DNA of 64,000 nt from Streptomyces sp. NBC_01262 (GCF_036226365.1 NZ_CP108462.1:1922001-1986000); one strand, 5' to 3'. Positions 9,373 to 17,849 are shown, counted from the first letter of the stretch. The notes: generated by a model from the letters alone, not told the origin. A program made the numbers and translations.

Positions 9373-10193
9373 CGCTCCCCCGCCCTGCCCATCAGCTCCA
9401 CGACCCGCCGGGCCGTCTCCCCGTCCCGTGCCACCGCGTACGGAAAGGCATTGCCGCCGCCGATCCGGAACGGCTCACCGGCCGCCGTGACGCTCCCCCC
9501 GCCCGCCTCGGCCACCAGCAGCAGCCCCGCCGCGTGGTCCCACGGCGCCTCCCACGTGAAGACCACCGCGTCCAGCGCGCCCCGCGCGACCTCCAGATAG
9601 TCCAGCCCCGCGCAGGTGCACTGCCGCGCGTGCAGCCCCTCCGCCTCCAGCCCCTCGAACTGCCGCCGCTCCTGCTCGTCCAGATACGCGAACTGCGAGG
9701 TCGCCACGCGCAGCACCTCCCCCTCCGCCGCCCGCGCGGTACGGATCGGCTTCCCGTCCAGCAGCGCCCCCGCTCCCCGCCGCGCGGTCGCCATCAGGCC
9801 GAGCCGTGGCGCGTACGTCCATGACGCCAGCACCTCGCCGCCCTGCGCGAGCGCCACCAGCGTCGCGAAGTGCTCCTTGCCCGCCACGAAGTTGGCCGTA
9901 CCGTCCACCGGGTCCACGATCCACACCGGCTCCGCCCCGCCGATCCGCTTGAGCACCCCCGGATCCGCGTGCACGGCCTCCTCCCCCAGCACCACCGACC
10001 CCGGCAGCAGCGCGGGCAGCAGCTCCGTCAGCCGCGCCTCCGCGTCCCGGTCCGCGACCGTCACCAGGTCGCGGGGCCCGGTCTTCTGCTTGACCTCGCC
10101 CGCCCCGAGCCGCCGCCACCGCGGCAGGATCTCCGCGGCGGCGACCGCTCGTACGGCTTCTTCCACGGCTGCGAAGAGTGCGTCATCGATCAC
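9369..10193 (-). CDS. Inositol monophosphatase family protein
   Basis: 274 aa, Mg2+-dependent phosphatase fold. Metal-binding motifs are visible: [11 protein letters not shown] (Glu pair), [19 protein letters not shown] and [19 protein letters not shown]. The family dephosphorylates myo-inositol-1-phosphate, histidinol phosphate, PAP or fructose-1,6-bisphosphate; the sequence alone does not choose among them. It is first gene of an operon with the FAD oxidoreductase. The window's inositol catabolic cluster lies 36 kb away, so a link with it is not implied. Confidence 0.9.
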   Translation of the reverse strand: MIDDALFAAVEEAVRAVAAAEILPRWRRLGAGEVKQKTGPRDLVTVADRDAEARLTELLPALLPGSVVLGEEAVHADPGVLKRIGGAEPVWIVDPVDGTANFVAGKEHFATLVALAQGGEVLASWTYAPRLGLMATARRGAGALLDGKPIRTARAAEGEVLRVATSQFAYLDEQERRQFEGLEAEGLHARQCTCAGLDYLEVARGALDAVVFTWEAPWDHAAGLLLVAEAGGGSVTAAGEPFRIGGGNAFPYAVARDGETARRVVELMGRAGER

Positions 10194-10293
10194 TCGTACA
10201 TCAGACCAGATCGACGAGTGCGATGCCGTCCCCCCGCGGGGATGGGGATACTGCGTGCCAGCGGTCCCACCCCTTCCGCGACGGGAGCCATAC

Positions 10294-10830
10294 GTGTCCG
10301 AACAACGGTCCGCCCGCTGGAGCGTCCCGCCCAGCGCACCGGACGGCGGCAGGGCGGGTGCGGCCTTCTGGACGTCCGCGGCGACGGTCTACGTCACAGC
10401 GATCGTCCTGCGGCTGATCGTGTCGGCCTTCGAACCGGCCGCGGCGGCCGACGGGACCCGCGCACTGCCCGGTCCGGGCATCGCGGCGACAGCGTTCCTC
10501 GCCATACCACTGGCGTTGGCCACGACGGCCGTCGGAGTCATGCCCGCTCTGGCGCTGGCCGCCCGGGCCGCCCGCCGGGCGGGCCGTCCGGTGACCTGGC
10601 TCCTCTGCGCCGCGGCGGCGGTGGTCACTGCCGCCGCGTTGGCGTTCGGTTTCATGGTGCTCACCGCACTGCTGCCGCACGTCTGGCGGTTGCGCTGGGA
10701 GATCTTCCTGTGGGGATGGCTCCTGCTGGCACCGCTCCAGGTTCCCGCCGCCCTCTGCGCCCGTGCGGCCGCTGTCCGAAGGCCGCCGCCGCCGTCGACG
10801 CCGCCGTCGCCGAAAGGGGTCAGCCGTTGA
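10294..10830 (+). CDS. Unrecognised four-helix membrane protein
   Basis: 178 aa from GTG 10294 with GGGAG at 10283-10287 (6-nt spacer). There are four hydrophobic segments, at roughly residues 28-46, 65-90, 103-128 and 140-160, in an Ala-rich protein with an acidic/polar N terminus and a Pro-rich tail. I do not recognise a family. It lies divergent from the inositol-phosphatase operon, and its last 11 nt overlap the convergent LLM oxidoreductase. Confidence 0.65.
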   Translation: MSEQRSARWSVPPSAPDGGRAGAAFWTSAATVYVTAIVLRLIVSAFEPAAAADGTRALPGPGIAATAFLAIPLALATTAVGVMPALALAARAARRAGRPVTWLLCAAAAVVTAAALAFGFMVLTALLPHVWRLRWEIFLWGWLLLAPLQVPAALCARAAAVRRPPPPSTPPSPKGVSR

Positions 10831-11839
10831 CCGCCGGGATGACCGTCGTGCCGTAGACGTCGATCGTCGCTTCCTTGGCATCCTGCATGTTGTAGACCGC
10901 GAACTGGTCGACGCCCAGCGCCTTGAGGGCGTTGAGCTTCTCGATGTGCTGCTCGGCGGTGCCGATCAGGCAGAAGCGGTCCACGATCTCGTCGGGCACG
11001 AAGGCCGTGTCCGGGTTCCCGGTCCGGCCGTGGTGGGAGTAGTCGTAGCCCTGCCGGGCCTTGATGTACTCGGTCAGCTCGTCCGGGACCATCGAGGAGT
11101 GCTCACCGTACTTGCCGACCAGGTCCGCGACATGGTTGCCGACCATGCCGCCGAACCAGCGGCACTGCTCGCGCGCGTGGGCCAGCGCCTCGGGCGAGTC
11201 GTCCCGCGTGACGTACGCGGGCGCGGCGACGCAGACCTTGACGTCGTCGGGGTTGCGGCCGGCGGCGACGGCCGCGTCCTTGACCGCCTTGACCATCCAC
11301 TGCGTCAGATACAGGTCGGCGAGCTGCAGGATGAAGCCGTCCGCCTTCGCCCCGGCCATGGCGAGGGCCTTGGGGCCGTACGCCGCCATCCACACCGGCA
11401 GCCTGCCGTTCTTGATCCACGGGATCCGGATGGTCGTCCCGCTCCCGAGGTCGGCCTCGCGGCCCTCGGCGAGGTCGCGGATGACGTGCATGGCCTCGTC
11501 GATGCGGGCGAGGATGTTGGGCTTGCGGCCCGCCACGCGCATCGCGGAGTCGCCGCGGCCGATGCCGCAGATCGTCCGGTTGCCGAACATGTCGTTGAGG
11601 GTGGCGAAGGTGGAGGCGGTGACCTCCCAGGTGCGGGTGCCGGGGTTGGTGACCATCGGGCCGATGATCATCCGTTCCGTCTGGGCGAGGATCTGGCTGT
11701 AGATGACGAACGGCTCCTGCCACAGCACGGCCGAGTCGAAGGTCCAGCCGTGGGTGAAGCCCTGGCTCTCCGCGCGCTTCATCAGCTCTACGACGGCCGA
11801 CGCGGGCGGATCGGCCTGGAGTACGAGTCCGAAGTCCAT
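10820..11839 (-). CDS. LLM-class (F420-type) oxidoreductase of the pyrimidine-catabolic operon
   Basis: 339 aa, luciferase-like TIM barrel. It belongs to the TIGR03842-like F420-dependent group (DFGLVLQADPPAS at the N terminus, GPMVTNPGTRTWEVTAS, GRGDSAMRVAGRKPN). It follows dihydropyrimidinase on the same strand with a 21-nt gap, an arrangement I recall as common in Streptomyces. It may carry out an oxidation or reduction in the same pathway using coenzyme F420 or FMN. No classical dihydropyrimidine dehydrogenase is visible in the window. Confidence 0.88.
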   Translation of the reverse strand: MDFGLVLQADPPASAVVELMKRAESQGFTHGWTFDSAVLWQEPFVIYSQILAQTERMIIGPMVTNPGTRTWEVTASTFATLNDMFGNRTICGIGRGDSAMRVAGRKPNILARIDEAMHVIRDLAEGREADLGSGTTIRIPWIKNGRLPVWMAAYGPKALAMAGAKADGFILQLADLYLTQWMVKAVKDAAVAAGRNPDDVKVCVAAPAYVTRDDSPEALAHAREQCRWFGGMVGNHVADLVGKYGEHSSMVPDELTEYIKARQGYDYSHHGRTGNPDTAFVPDEIVDRFCLIGTAEQHIEKLNALKALGVDQFAVYNMQDAKEATIDVYGTTVIPAVNG

Positions 11840-11860
11840 TGGCGCTGCTCCTAGCTGCTC

Positions 11861-13267
11861 CTAGATGAGGTACTGACAGGTACCGCGAGGGGTGTACTGG
11901 CCGTGTCCGGCCCGGCCGACGTACGCCCGCTCGGTGATGACCGGCTCGCCTCGCGACAGGACGGTCTCGACCTGCCCGGTGATGCGCTTGCCCTCGTACG
12001 CCGAGTAGTCCACGTTCATGTGGTGGGTCTCGGCCGAGATGGTCTGCTCGGCGTTGGGGTCGTAGATGACGATGTCGGCGTCGGCGCCCGGCGCGATGGT
12101 GCCCTTGCGCGGGTAGAGGCCGAACATCCGGGCCGGGGTCGCGCAGGCGATCTCGATCCAGCGGCGGCGCGAGATGTGGCCGTCGACCACCGCCTGGTGG
12201 AGCAGGTCCATGCGGTTCTCGACGCCGGGCAGCCCGTTGGGGATCTTGGAGAAGTTGCCCCGGCCCAGCTCCTTCTGCCCGCTGAAGCAGAACGGGCAGT
12301 GGTCCGTAGACACCACCTGGAGGTCGTTGGTGCGCAGGCCGCGCCACAGCGCCGCCTGGTGCTCCTTGGGCCGCAGCGGCGTGGAGCACACGTACTTCGC
12401 GCCCTCGAAGTCCGGTTCCGCCAGGTTGTCCGTGGACAGGAAGAGGTACTGCGGGCAGGTCTCGCCGAAGACGTTCAGCCCCTTGTCCCGCGCCTGCGCA
12501 AGCTCGGCGAGCGCTTCCTCCGCCGACACGTGCACCACGTACAGCGGGGATCCGGCGACCTGCGCGAGGCGGATGGCGCGGTGGGTGGCCTCGGCCTCAA
12601 GGAGGGCGTGCCGCACCTCGCCGTGGTAGCGCGGGTCGGTCTTGCCGGCGGCGAGCGCCTGCTCGACCAGCACGTCGATGGCGATGCCGTTCTCGGCGTG
12701 CATCATGATCAGTCCGCCGTTGGCGGCGCCGCGCTGCATCGCGCGCAGGATCTGGCCGTCGTCGCTGTAAAAGACGCCCGGGTAGGCCATGAAGAGCTTG
12801 AACGAGGTGACGCCCTCCTGGACGAGGACGTCCATCTCCTTCAGGGTGTCCTCGTTGACGTCCGACATGATCATGTGGAACGCGTAGTCCACGGCGCACT
12901 GCGCGTCCGCCTTGGCATGCCACGTGTCCAGCCCGCCGCGCAGGCTCTCCCCCACCGACTGCACCGCGAAGTCAACGATGGTCGTGGTCCCGCCCCAGGC
13001 CGCGGCCCGGGTGCCCGTCTCGAACGTGTCGGAGGCGAAGGTGCCGCCGAAGGGCAGCTCCATGTGGGTGTGCGCGTCCACTCCGCCCGGGATGACGTAC
13101 TTCCCGGTCGCGTCGATCACCCGGTCGGCGGACTCGGTCCAGCTCTGCGCGAACTCGCTGTCGTGCGAGGCGAGCGCGGCGATCCTGCCTCCCTCCACGA
13201 GGACGTCGGCGTGGACCTCCTCCGCGGCGGTGATGACCAGTCCGCCACGGACGACTGTGCGGCTCAT
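11861..13267 (-). CDS. hydA: Dihydropyrimidinase / D-hydantoinase
   Basis: 468 aa cyclic amidohydrolase that opens the dihydrouracil/dihydrothymine ring to N-carbamoyl-beta-amino acids. Metal ligands are visible: HxH in GGVDAHTHMELPFGG, the carboxylated Lys in TSFKLFMAYPG, His in MMHAENG and VVHVSAEE, and Asp in VVSTDHCPFC. Length and motifs match bacterial dihydropyrimidinases throughout. It is first gene of an operon with the LLM oxidoreductase. The next pathway enzyme (beta-ureidopropionase type) is encoded at 24122-24964 in a separate operon that shares an upstream element. Confidence 0.94.
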   Translation of the reverse strand: MSRTVVRGGLVITAAEEVHADVLVEGGRIAALASHDSEFAQSWTESADRVIDATGKYVIPGGVDAHTHMELPFGGTFASDTFETGTRAAAWGGTTTIVDFAVQSVGESLRGGLDTWHAKADAQCAVDYAFHMIMSDVNEDTLKEMDVLVQEGVTSFKLFMAYPGVFYSDDGQILRAMQRGAANGGLIMMHAENGIAIDVLVEQALAAGKTDPRYHGEVRHALLEAEATHRAIRLAQVAGSPLYVVHVSAEEALAELAQARDKGLNVFGETCPQYLFLSTDNLAEPDFEGAKYVCSTPLRPKEHQAALWRGLRTNDLQVVSTDHCPFCFSGQKELGRGNFSKIPNGLPGVENRMDLLHQAVVDGHISRRRWIEIACATPARMFGLYPRKGTIAPGADADIVIYDPNAEQTISAETHHMNVDYSAYEGKRITGQVETVLSRGEPVITERAYVGRAGHGQYTPRGTCQYLI

Positions 13268-13405
13268 GCTCTCCCACTCCTTCCCGATGGCTCAGCCCGA
13301 TGGCTCAGTGGGCCGGTTCCGGATGCGTTCCCGACGCTGCGTCAGAGCGACTCTACGCACGTAGACCCCGGCCGTGGTGGATTAGCTAAGGGCACGTCAG
13401 CCGAC

Positions 13406-13450
13406 GTGGCAATACCGCTGCCGTTAATCGCCGGAGACGATCACGTTTCC
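13406..13450 (-). promoter_or_regulatory. Bipartite element upstream of dihydropyrimidinase, shared with nitrilase promoter
   Basis: On the plus strand GTGGCAATACCGC (13406-13418) and CCGTTAATC (13421-13429) are followed by CGATCACGTTTC (13438-13449). Nearly the same blocks occur at 25025-25078 before the nitrilase gene, where the second block is 10 nt further away, about one helical turn. It lies ~140 nt upstream of the dihydropyrimidinase start. I read it as a regulator binding region; the regulator is unknown. Confidence 0.55.
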
Positions 13451-13553
13451 CTCCGGAAGCCATGTACGACCGCAGGACCGGGCACCCACCCTACGCCCGA
13501 TTTGCCACGATTCGGGTTTCGAACCGCCTGCGCTCGCCGCCGCCCGGTGTCCA

Positions 13554-13572
13554 ATATGAGGGTTCTTCATAT
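13554..13572. promoter_or_regulatory. AT-rich inverted repeat before the intradiol dioxygenase gene
   Basis: ATATGA (13554-13559) and TCATAT (13567-13572) form a perfect inverted repeat with a 7-nt spacer, inside an unusually AT-rich stretch (13551-13600) of a GC-rich chromosome. It is 65-105 nt upstream of the candidate dioxygenase starts and looks like an operator or the AT-rich part of its promoter. The rest of the 13268-13657 interval shows no gene. Confidence 0.4.
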
Positions 13573-13657
13573 GTTGTTTTTTCTGCATAAGTAAAAACAG
13601 TTCAGTCACAGGTGGCTGAGGCCCCAGCGACAGCCTGTGTCCATAACTTCCTTGCTC

Positions 13658-14758
13658 ATGACACACAACACAACCACGGACCACAACGGACCCAACAAGC
13701 CCAGGCACAAGGCCGGTTCGCTCATCAGCCGACGCCGTGTCGTGTTAGGCGGCAGCGCCTTCGCCGCAGCCGCGGGACTGGGACTCGCGAGCCTGGCCGG
13801 AGCCGCGACGACCAATACCGGCACATCGGCGGAGGACGACACCGGAACATCGTCCACCAGCGGCGTCTGCACCCTCACCGCCGAGGCCACGGAGGACGAC
13901 TACGCGCTGGCCGGCGCGCTGATCCGCCAGGACATCCGGGAGGACAAGGAGGGTGTCCAGATCGACTACACCTTCACGGTCGTCGACACCGCCAACGACT
14001 GCGCGCCCCTGAGCGGCGCCCTGGTGGAGATCTGGCAGTGCGACACCCTCGGCGAGTACTCCGGTTTCGTCGGCGACCACGGCAACACCGAGGACGACGA
14101 CAGCACATGGCTGCGCGGCGGCAACGTCACCGACAGCGACGGCCAGGTGCTCTTCACCTCCATCTGGCCCGGCCACTACGAGGGCCGCGCCGCACACGTG
14201 CACGTGCGGGTGCACACCGACGTCACCTTCGTCGACGACACCTACAGCGGCGGCAACGTGGTCCACACCGGCGAGGTGTTCTTCGACCCGGACATCAACA
14301 CCGAGGTCCAGGCGCTCTCCCCGTACTCCGACAACACCACCACCGAGACCCCCCTCGACGACGACACCGTCTACGACGGCGAAGGCTCCCCCTCCGGCCT
14401 ACTCACCATCGAGGCCGTCGGCGACGACCCCTCCGACGGCTACACCGCCACCCTCACCATCGGCGTGGACACCTCCGCCTCGTACGTGTCCCCCGCGCCC
14501 ACCTCGACCTCGGACCAGAACTCCGGCGGCACCGGGACTGGGACCGGCACCGGAACGGGCACCGGGAACGGCGGCACCAGCGCCAATCCCAGCAGCACCT
14601 CCACCGGCAACCAGAACGGCAACCAGTCCAGCCCGAGCCAGACCACCGGCACCGGCACCAGCGCCAGCACCAGCACCAGCACCAGCCCGACGGGCGCCGT
14701 CAGCACTTCGCCCAGCGTCAGCGCGAGCACCAGCCCCAGCGTCAGCGCGTCCAGCTGA
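13658..14758 (+). CDS. Tat-exported intradiol ring-cleavage dioxygenase-like protein with low-complexity tail
   Basis: 366 aa from ATG 13658 (GTG 13637 would add 7 residues; neither has a clear ribosome-binding site). A twin-arginine signal, SRRRVVLGG plus a hydrophobic stretch, directs export. The core has intradiol dioxygenase features: VEIWQCDTLGEYSGF and SIWPGHYEGRAAHVHVRV supply the Tyr and His-x-His iron ligands. The last ~80 residues are a Gly/Thr/Ser/Asn-rich, repetitive tail. It is probably a surface or secreted enzyme acting on catechol-like aromatics; the substrate is unknown. A hairpin terminator follows at 14765-14790. Confidence 0.82.
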   Translation: MTHNTTTDHNGPNKPRHKAGSLISRRRVVLGGSAFAAAAGLGLASLAGAATTNTGTSAEDDTGTSSTSGVCTLTAEATEDDYALAGALIRQDIREDKEGVQIDYTFTVVDTANDCAPLSGALVEIWQCDTLGEYSGFVGDHGNTEDDDSTWLRGGNVTDSDGQVLFTSIWPGHYEGRAAHVHVRVHTDVTFVDDTYSGGNVVHTGEVFFDPDINTEVQALSPYSDNTTTETPLDDDTVYDGEGSPSGLLTIEAVGDDPSDGYTATLTIGVDTSASYVSPAPTSTSDQNSGGTGTGTGTGTGTGNGGTSANPSSTSTGNQNGNQSSPSQTTGTGTSASTSTSTSPTGAVSTSPSVSASTSPSVSASS

Positions 14759-14764
14759 CACGGA

Positions 14765-14790
14765 CCGGGCGCCCCGCGCGGGGCGCCCGG
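14765..14790 (+). terminator. Strong hairpin terminator after dioxygenase gene
   Basis: A 26-nt perfectly self-complementary GC stem (CCGGGCGCCCCGC and its complement) begins 6 nt after the dioxygenase stop. There is no long T tract, as is usual for Streptomyces terminators. Confidence 0.7.
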
Positions 14791-14906
14791 CTCTCGGCTC
14801 GCCGGGCCTCGCGCGGCGTTAGCATCGAGGTACGGCATCGCGTGTCGGTCACCGTCCGGGTGAGGCATGGAGGCGCCCGTGAGATGCCTACGGAGGCATT
14901 CCACAT

Positions 14907-15290
14907 ATGTCAGTCGAGTTGAATCACACCATCATCAATTGCCGCGACCGGCAGAGCTCTGCCGAATTCCTGGCCGCCGTCCTGGGCCTGGAGGTCGGGA
15001 CGGCCTGGGGACCGTTCCTGCCCGTCGCCACCGCCAACGGGGTCACGCTGGACTTCGCGACCGTCGGCCCGGAGGAGAGCGTCACCCCGCAGCATTACGC
15101 GTTCCTGGTGTCCGAAGAGGAATTCGACGCGGGGTTCGCGCAGATCCAGAAGGCCGGGGTCACGTATTTCGCGGATCCGGGCCGCAAGCACCCCGGCGAG
15201 ATCAACCACAATGACGGCGGGCGCGGGGTGTATTTCCTCGATCCGTCCGGGCACTACCTGGAGATGATCACCCGGCCGTACGGCGGCTGA
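14907..15290 (+). CDS. VOC-family (glyoxalase/bleomycin-resistance fold) protein
   Basis: 127 aa single vicinal-oxygen-chelate module: an N-terminal NHTIINCRDRQSSAEFL strand-helix and a C-terminal GGRGVYFLDPSGHYLEMITR with the typical metal-ligand Glu. Members are lyases, isomerases, dioxygenases or antibiotic-binding proteins, and the substrate cannot be deduced. GGAGG about 10 nt before ATG 14907 supports this start. The 3' end overlaps the convergent nucleotidyltransferase gene by 23 nt. Confidence 0.88.
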   Translation: MSVELNHTIINCRDRQSSAEFLAAVLGLEVGTAWGPFLPVATANGVTLDFATVGPEESVTPQHYAFLVSEEEFDAGFAQIQKAGVTYFADPGRKHPGEINHNDGGRGVYFLDPSGHYLEMITRPYGG

Positions 15291-16032
15291 GCGCCCGGAG
15301 CGGCTGCGAGAGCCTGCGGGCGGTGTCGGCGTCGGTCTCCTGTAGCTCGCTCAGCAGGGCCTCGGTCGCCGCGCCGAGGGCTCGGGCAAGCTCGGCGGGG
15401 TCGAGGCTGCGTACGAGCGCCTGCCGTACCGGGGCGGTGACTTCGGGCGGCAGGCGGTCGGCGCCTTTTGCGTACGCGGCGGGGAGGCCGAGGCGGAGGC
15501 AGGCGAGGGTGAGGGTGTGGTCGCGGAGGGCGCTGATCCAGTGCTCGGCCTGCCAGAGCGCTCCGCGCTCGATGGAGTTGCGGGCGTGGAGGACGTGGTG
15601 CCAGGCGAGGCCGATGAGGTGGTCCGGGTCGGCGGTTCCGGGCACCCGGGGTGCGGCTTCGCCGAAGAGGAGGCGGAAGGCGCCGTCGCCTAGGGGGCCG
15701 AAGTCGGGGGCGGGGGTGAAGCCGAGGTCGATTTCGAGCAGTTCGGCGAGCAGGAAGGCGCGGTAGGTCGCCGGGCCTGCCTGGAGGTCGAAGTGGTGGA
15801 CGGCGCCGAGTTCGGCGTAGGCGTACGCGGTCCAGTCGGCGAGCACGTCCGGGATGGGGACGGACGCGGCGACGCCGAAGAAGAGGTCGACGTCGGACCA
15901 GCGGTCCTCGGCGTCACGGGCGGCGGAGCCGGTGAGGGCGGCGGCGGTGATGCGGGGGTCGTGACGGGCGCGGGAGATGAGCTGCGTGCGGACCTGCTGT
16001 CGCCGTTGTGTCGTGAACATGCGGGGAGTCAT
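15268..16032 (-). CDS. Nucleotidyltransferase-fold protein
   Basis: 254 aa. The N-terminal pol-beta-like motif is AAALTGSAARDAEDRWSDVDLFF (GS followed by DxD), the nucleotide- and metal-binding site of aminoglycoside nucleotidyltransferase-like enzymes. The C-terminal half is helical (HVLHARNSIERGALWQAEHW) and resembles the substrate-binding bundle of such enzymes. It could modify an antibiotic or another small molecule, but no substrate can be named. Confidence 0.8.
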   Translation of the reverse strand: MTPRMFTTQRRQQVRTQLISRARHDPRITAAALTGSAARDAEDRWSDVDLFFGVAASVPIPDVLADWTAYAYAELGAVHHFDLQAGPATYRAFLLAELLEIDLGFTPAPDFGPLGDGAFRLLFGEAAPRVPGTADPDHLIGLAWHHVLHARNSIERGALWQAEHWISALRDHTLTLACLRLGLPAAYAKGADRLPPEVTAPVRQALVRSLDPAELARALGAATEALLSELQETDADTARRLSQPLRALSRRTAG

Positions 16033-16133
16033 GCCCAGCGGTGTCGGCTGCGCAACGTGTGGTGAGAAGCGGGAGTCCCGGACCCCGTGGAGAGGGCCTG
16101 GGCGTCCGGTTTCTCACCACTTACGCCCACCGG

Positions 16134-16334
16134 TCAGGCGCGGGCAGCGGCGTAGCCGACGAAGGCGGTCCACTGGTCCGGGGCGAAGGCGAGCCGGGCG
16201 CCGTCGGCGTCCTTGGAGTCGCGGACGTGGACCGTGCCGGGGCGGGCGGCGACCTCGATGCAAGCGTCACCTTCAGGGCCGCTGTGGCTGGACTTGCGCC
16301 AGGTAAGGGCGAGTTCGGAAGTGGTAGTGCTCAT
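16134..16334 (-). CDS. DUF397-domain small regulatory protein
   Basis: 66 aa with the full DUF397 pattern: LTWRKSSHSGPEGDACIEVA, VHVRDSKD and a C-terminal Trp (DQWTAFVGYA). Such small acidic proteins pair with XRE-DUF5753 DNA-binding proteins in WhiJ/AbaA-type systems that influence Streptomyces development and antibiotics. Its start overlaps the stop of the XRE gene by 4 nt, so the two are translationally coupled. Confidence 0.92.
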   Translation of the reverse strand: MSTTTSELALTWRKSSHSGPEGDACIEVAARPGTVHVRDSKDADGARLAFAPDQWTAFVGYAAARA

Positions 16335-17146
16335 AGCGCTTCTCGCATTCGCTTGAGCAGACTCACGGAGTCCTCAGGGGTGAGAGCCTGCGATCGCATC
16401 TTGGCATAGCGCTGCTGCATCGCACTGACTGTCCCCAGGTCGGAGATCAACAGGTTATGACGATTGCCCTCGGTGTATCCGAACCACTCGTGACCTGGTG
16501 TTTCCAGCAGTTGCAGGGGACCGTCGTGGCCCGCATGGTCTGGCTGGTGCAGGGGCATGATCTGAATGTCGACGTTGCACAATTCGGCGCAGTCGAGCAG
16601 GCTGCCGACGACTTCCCTCGTGACTTCGATGCCGCCTGTATGCCGTTCCAGAAGTGCCTGTTCGATGATGAAACTGAAGGTGACTGACGGCTGGCGATGC
16701 AGCAGTTGCTGGCGCGCAAGCCGCGCGGCGACCCGCTGCTCGACCACCTCGGCGCTCGCCAGCGGCGGTACGCTCAGGATGACGGCGCGCATGTAGGCCT
16801 CGGTCTGCAGCAGCCCCGGGAGCACCCGGCATTCATACACGTTGAGACTCAACGCCGTCTTCTCCTCCTCGGCCCACCGCAGGAACCACGAGGCCAGGCC
16901 CTGCTGCCGGGACAGATACTTCGCCGCCGCTCGCAGCGTGCCAAAGGCGTCCAGGGCCTCTTCCGCCCGGTCGATGAAGTCCTTCGGTGGGAGGCGCCGA
17001 CCCTGCTCGATCGAGGCCACCGTCTGGTTCGAGTACCGCACCAGGGGAGCGAGTTGCTCCTGCGTGAGCCCAGCGCGTTCACGGAAGGCCTTGACCACGG
17101 CTCCGAACGCCTTGAGGCTGTCCGTGCTCTCCGGCACGTCCGGCAT
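16331..17146 (-). CDS. XRE helix-turn-helix regulator with DUF5753 (WhiJ-like)
   Basis: 271 aa from ATG 17146, with GGGGGAAG on the minus strand just upstream; a longer open frame to 17341 lacks such a site. Residues ~10-65 are an XRE HTH (FRERAGLTQEQLAPLVRYSN then VASIEQGRRLPP). The remainder is DUF5753 (ECRVLPGLLQTEAYMRAV; QIMPLHQ; GTVSAMQQRYAKMRSQAL). It is probably a DNA-binding regulator acting with the DUF397 partner and the divergent ATPase at 17292. A 9-bp palindrome between the divergent genes is its likely site. Confidence 0.92.
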   Translation of the reverse strand: MPDVPESTDSLKAFGAVVKAFRERAGLTQEQLAPLVRYSNQTVASIEQGRRLPPKDFIDRAEEALDAFGTLRAAAKYLSRQQGLASWFLRWAEEEKTALSLNVYECRVLPGLLQTEAYMRAVILSVPPLASAEVVEQRVAARLARQQLLHRQPSVTFSFIIEQALLERHTGGIEVTREVVGSLLDCAELCNVDIQIMPLHQPDHAGHDGPLQLLETPGHEWFGYTEGNRHNLLISDLGTVSAMQQRYAKMRSQALTPEDSVSLLKRMREAL

Positions 17147-17222
17147 GTTCTTCCCCCTGGGGTGAGGACGCTCAACCCTCCCATGGTCACGGTCCGTTAC
17201 TCGTACTGTCCACCCCCGCCGA

Positions 17223-17246
17223 CTCGTACGCTGACGCGCGTACGAG
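17223..17246. promoter_or_regulatory. 9-bp perfect inverted repeat between divergent regulator genes
   Basis: CTCGTACGC (17223-17231) and GCGTACGAG (17238-17246) form a perfect inverted repeat with a 6-nt spacer, centred between the divergent XRE-DUF5753 and ATPase genes. It is a good operator candidate for the XRE protein. Confidence 0.5.
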
Positions 17247-17291
17247 CCGGTGAGCTGGTGCGGCCGGGTCGCGGCCACCCACCCTGGGCCC

Positions 17292-17849
17292 ATGCAGACG
17301 CGAGCACCGGACCAGGCATCCGTCACCGTACGTACGTTCACGCAGCACTTCAGCTCGACCAGAAAAGGGGCGCGGCTCGCGCGGCTGCTGACATTGCATC
17401 AGCTCGACGAGTGGGGCATCGGCTACGACTCAACGGAGTCCGACGCCGCCGGGGCGATCGTCGCCGAGCTGGCCGCGAACGCGGCGACGCACGGCAGGGT
17501 CCCGGGGCGGGACTTCGAGGTCAGCCTGATGCTGGGCGAAGCCCAGCTCCGCATCGAGGTGGCGGATGCGCGGGGAGAGCGCAGACCGGCCGTGCCTGCC
17601 GTGCCGGGGCGGCCGGAGGGCGAGACGGGGCGGGGGTTGCTGGTGGTGGAGGTGATGGCGGACCGGTGGGGGGTGCGCGGGAGGAGCGGGCCCGGGAAGA
17701 CGGTGTGGGCCGAGGTCGATCTGCCAGGGGCGGGGCCCGCGTGTTGCCGTCAGAGGGTCCAGGCGGGGGAATCGGCGGGTGGGGCGGGGCTGGGCTGCCA
17801 GGAGGAGGAGTCGGCGTCGGGGTCCCAGAAGGGGACGTCGCGGCCGTAG
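17292..17849 (+). CDS. HATPase_c_2 (RsbW-like) ATP-binding regulatory protein
   Basis: 185 aa from ATG 17292. The GHKL ATPase N-box lies in AAGAIVAELAANAATHGRV, followed by IEVADARGE and GETGRGLLVVEVMADRWGV, as in anti-sigma-factor-like serine kinases. Streptomyces has many such orphan proteins, usually beside XRE-DUF5753/DUF397 pairs as here. The last ~40 residues look non-conserved and overlap the convergent immunity-candidate gene by 100 nt; the functional domain ends at about residue 145. Confidence 0.85.
   Translation: MQTRAPDQASVTVRTFTQHFSSTRKGARLARLLTLHQLDEWGIGYDSTESDAAGAIVAELAANAATHGRVPGRDFEVSLMLGEAQLRIEVADARGERRPAVPAVPGRPEGETGRGLLVVEVMADRWGVRGRSGPGKTVWAEVDLPGAGPACCRQRVQAGESAGGAGLGCQEEESASGSQKGTSRP

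Noticed and set aside
9369..10193. Inositol monophosphatase as part of the inositol catabolic locus
   Set aside because: It is 36 kb away, coupled to an unrelated FAD oxidoreductase and lacks the shared operator; catabolic iol pathways do not need it.
16331..17341. A longer 336-aa form of the XRE-DUF5753 regulator
   Set aside because: The extra 65 residues are basic and unlike the family, cover the palindrome and divergent promoter, and ATG 17146 has a good ribosome-binding site.
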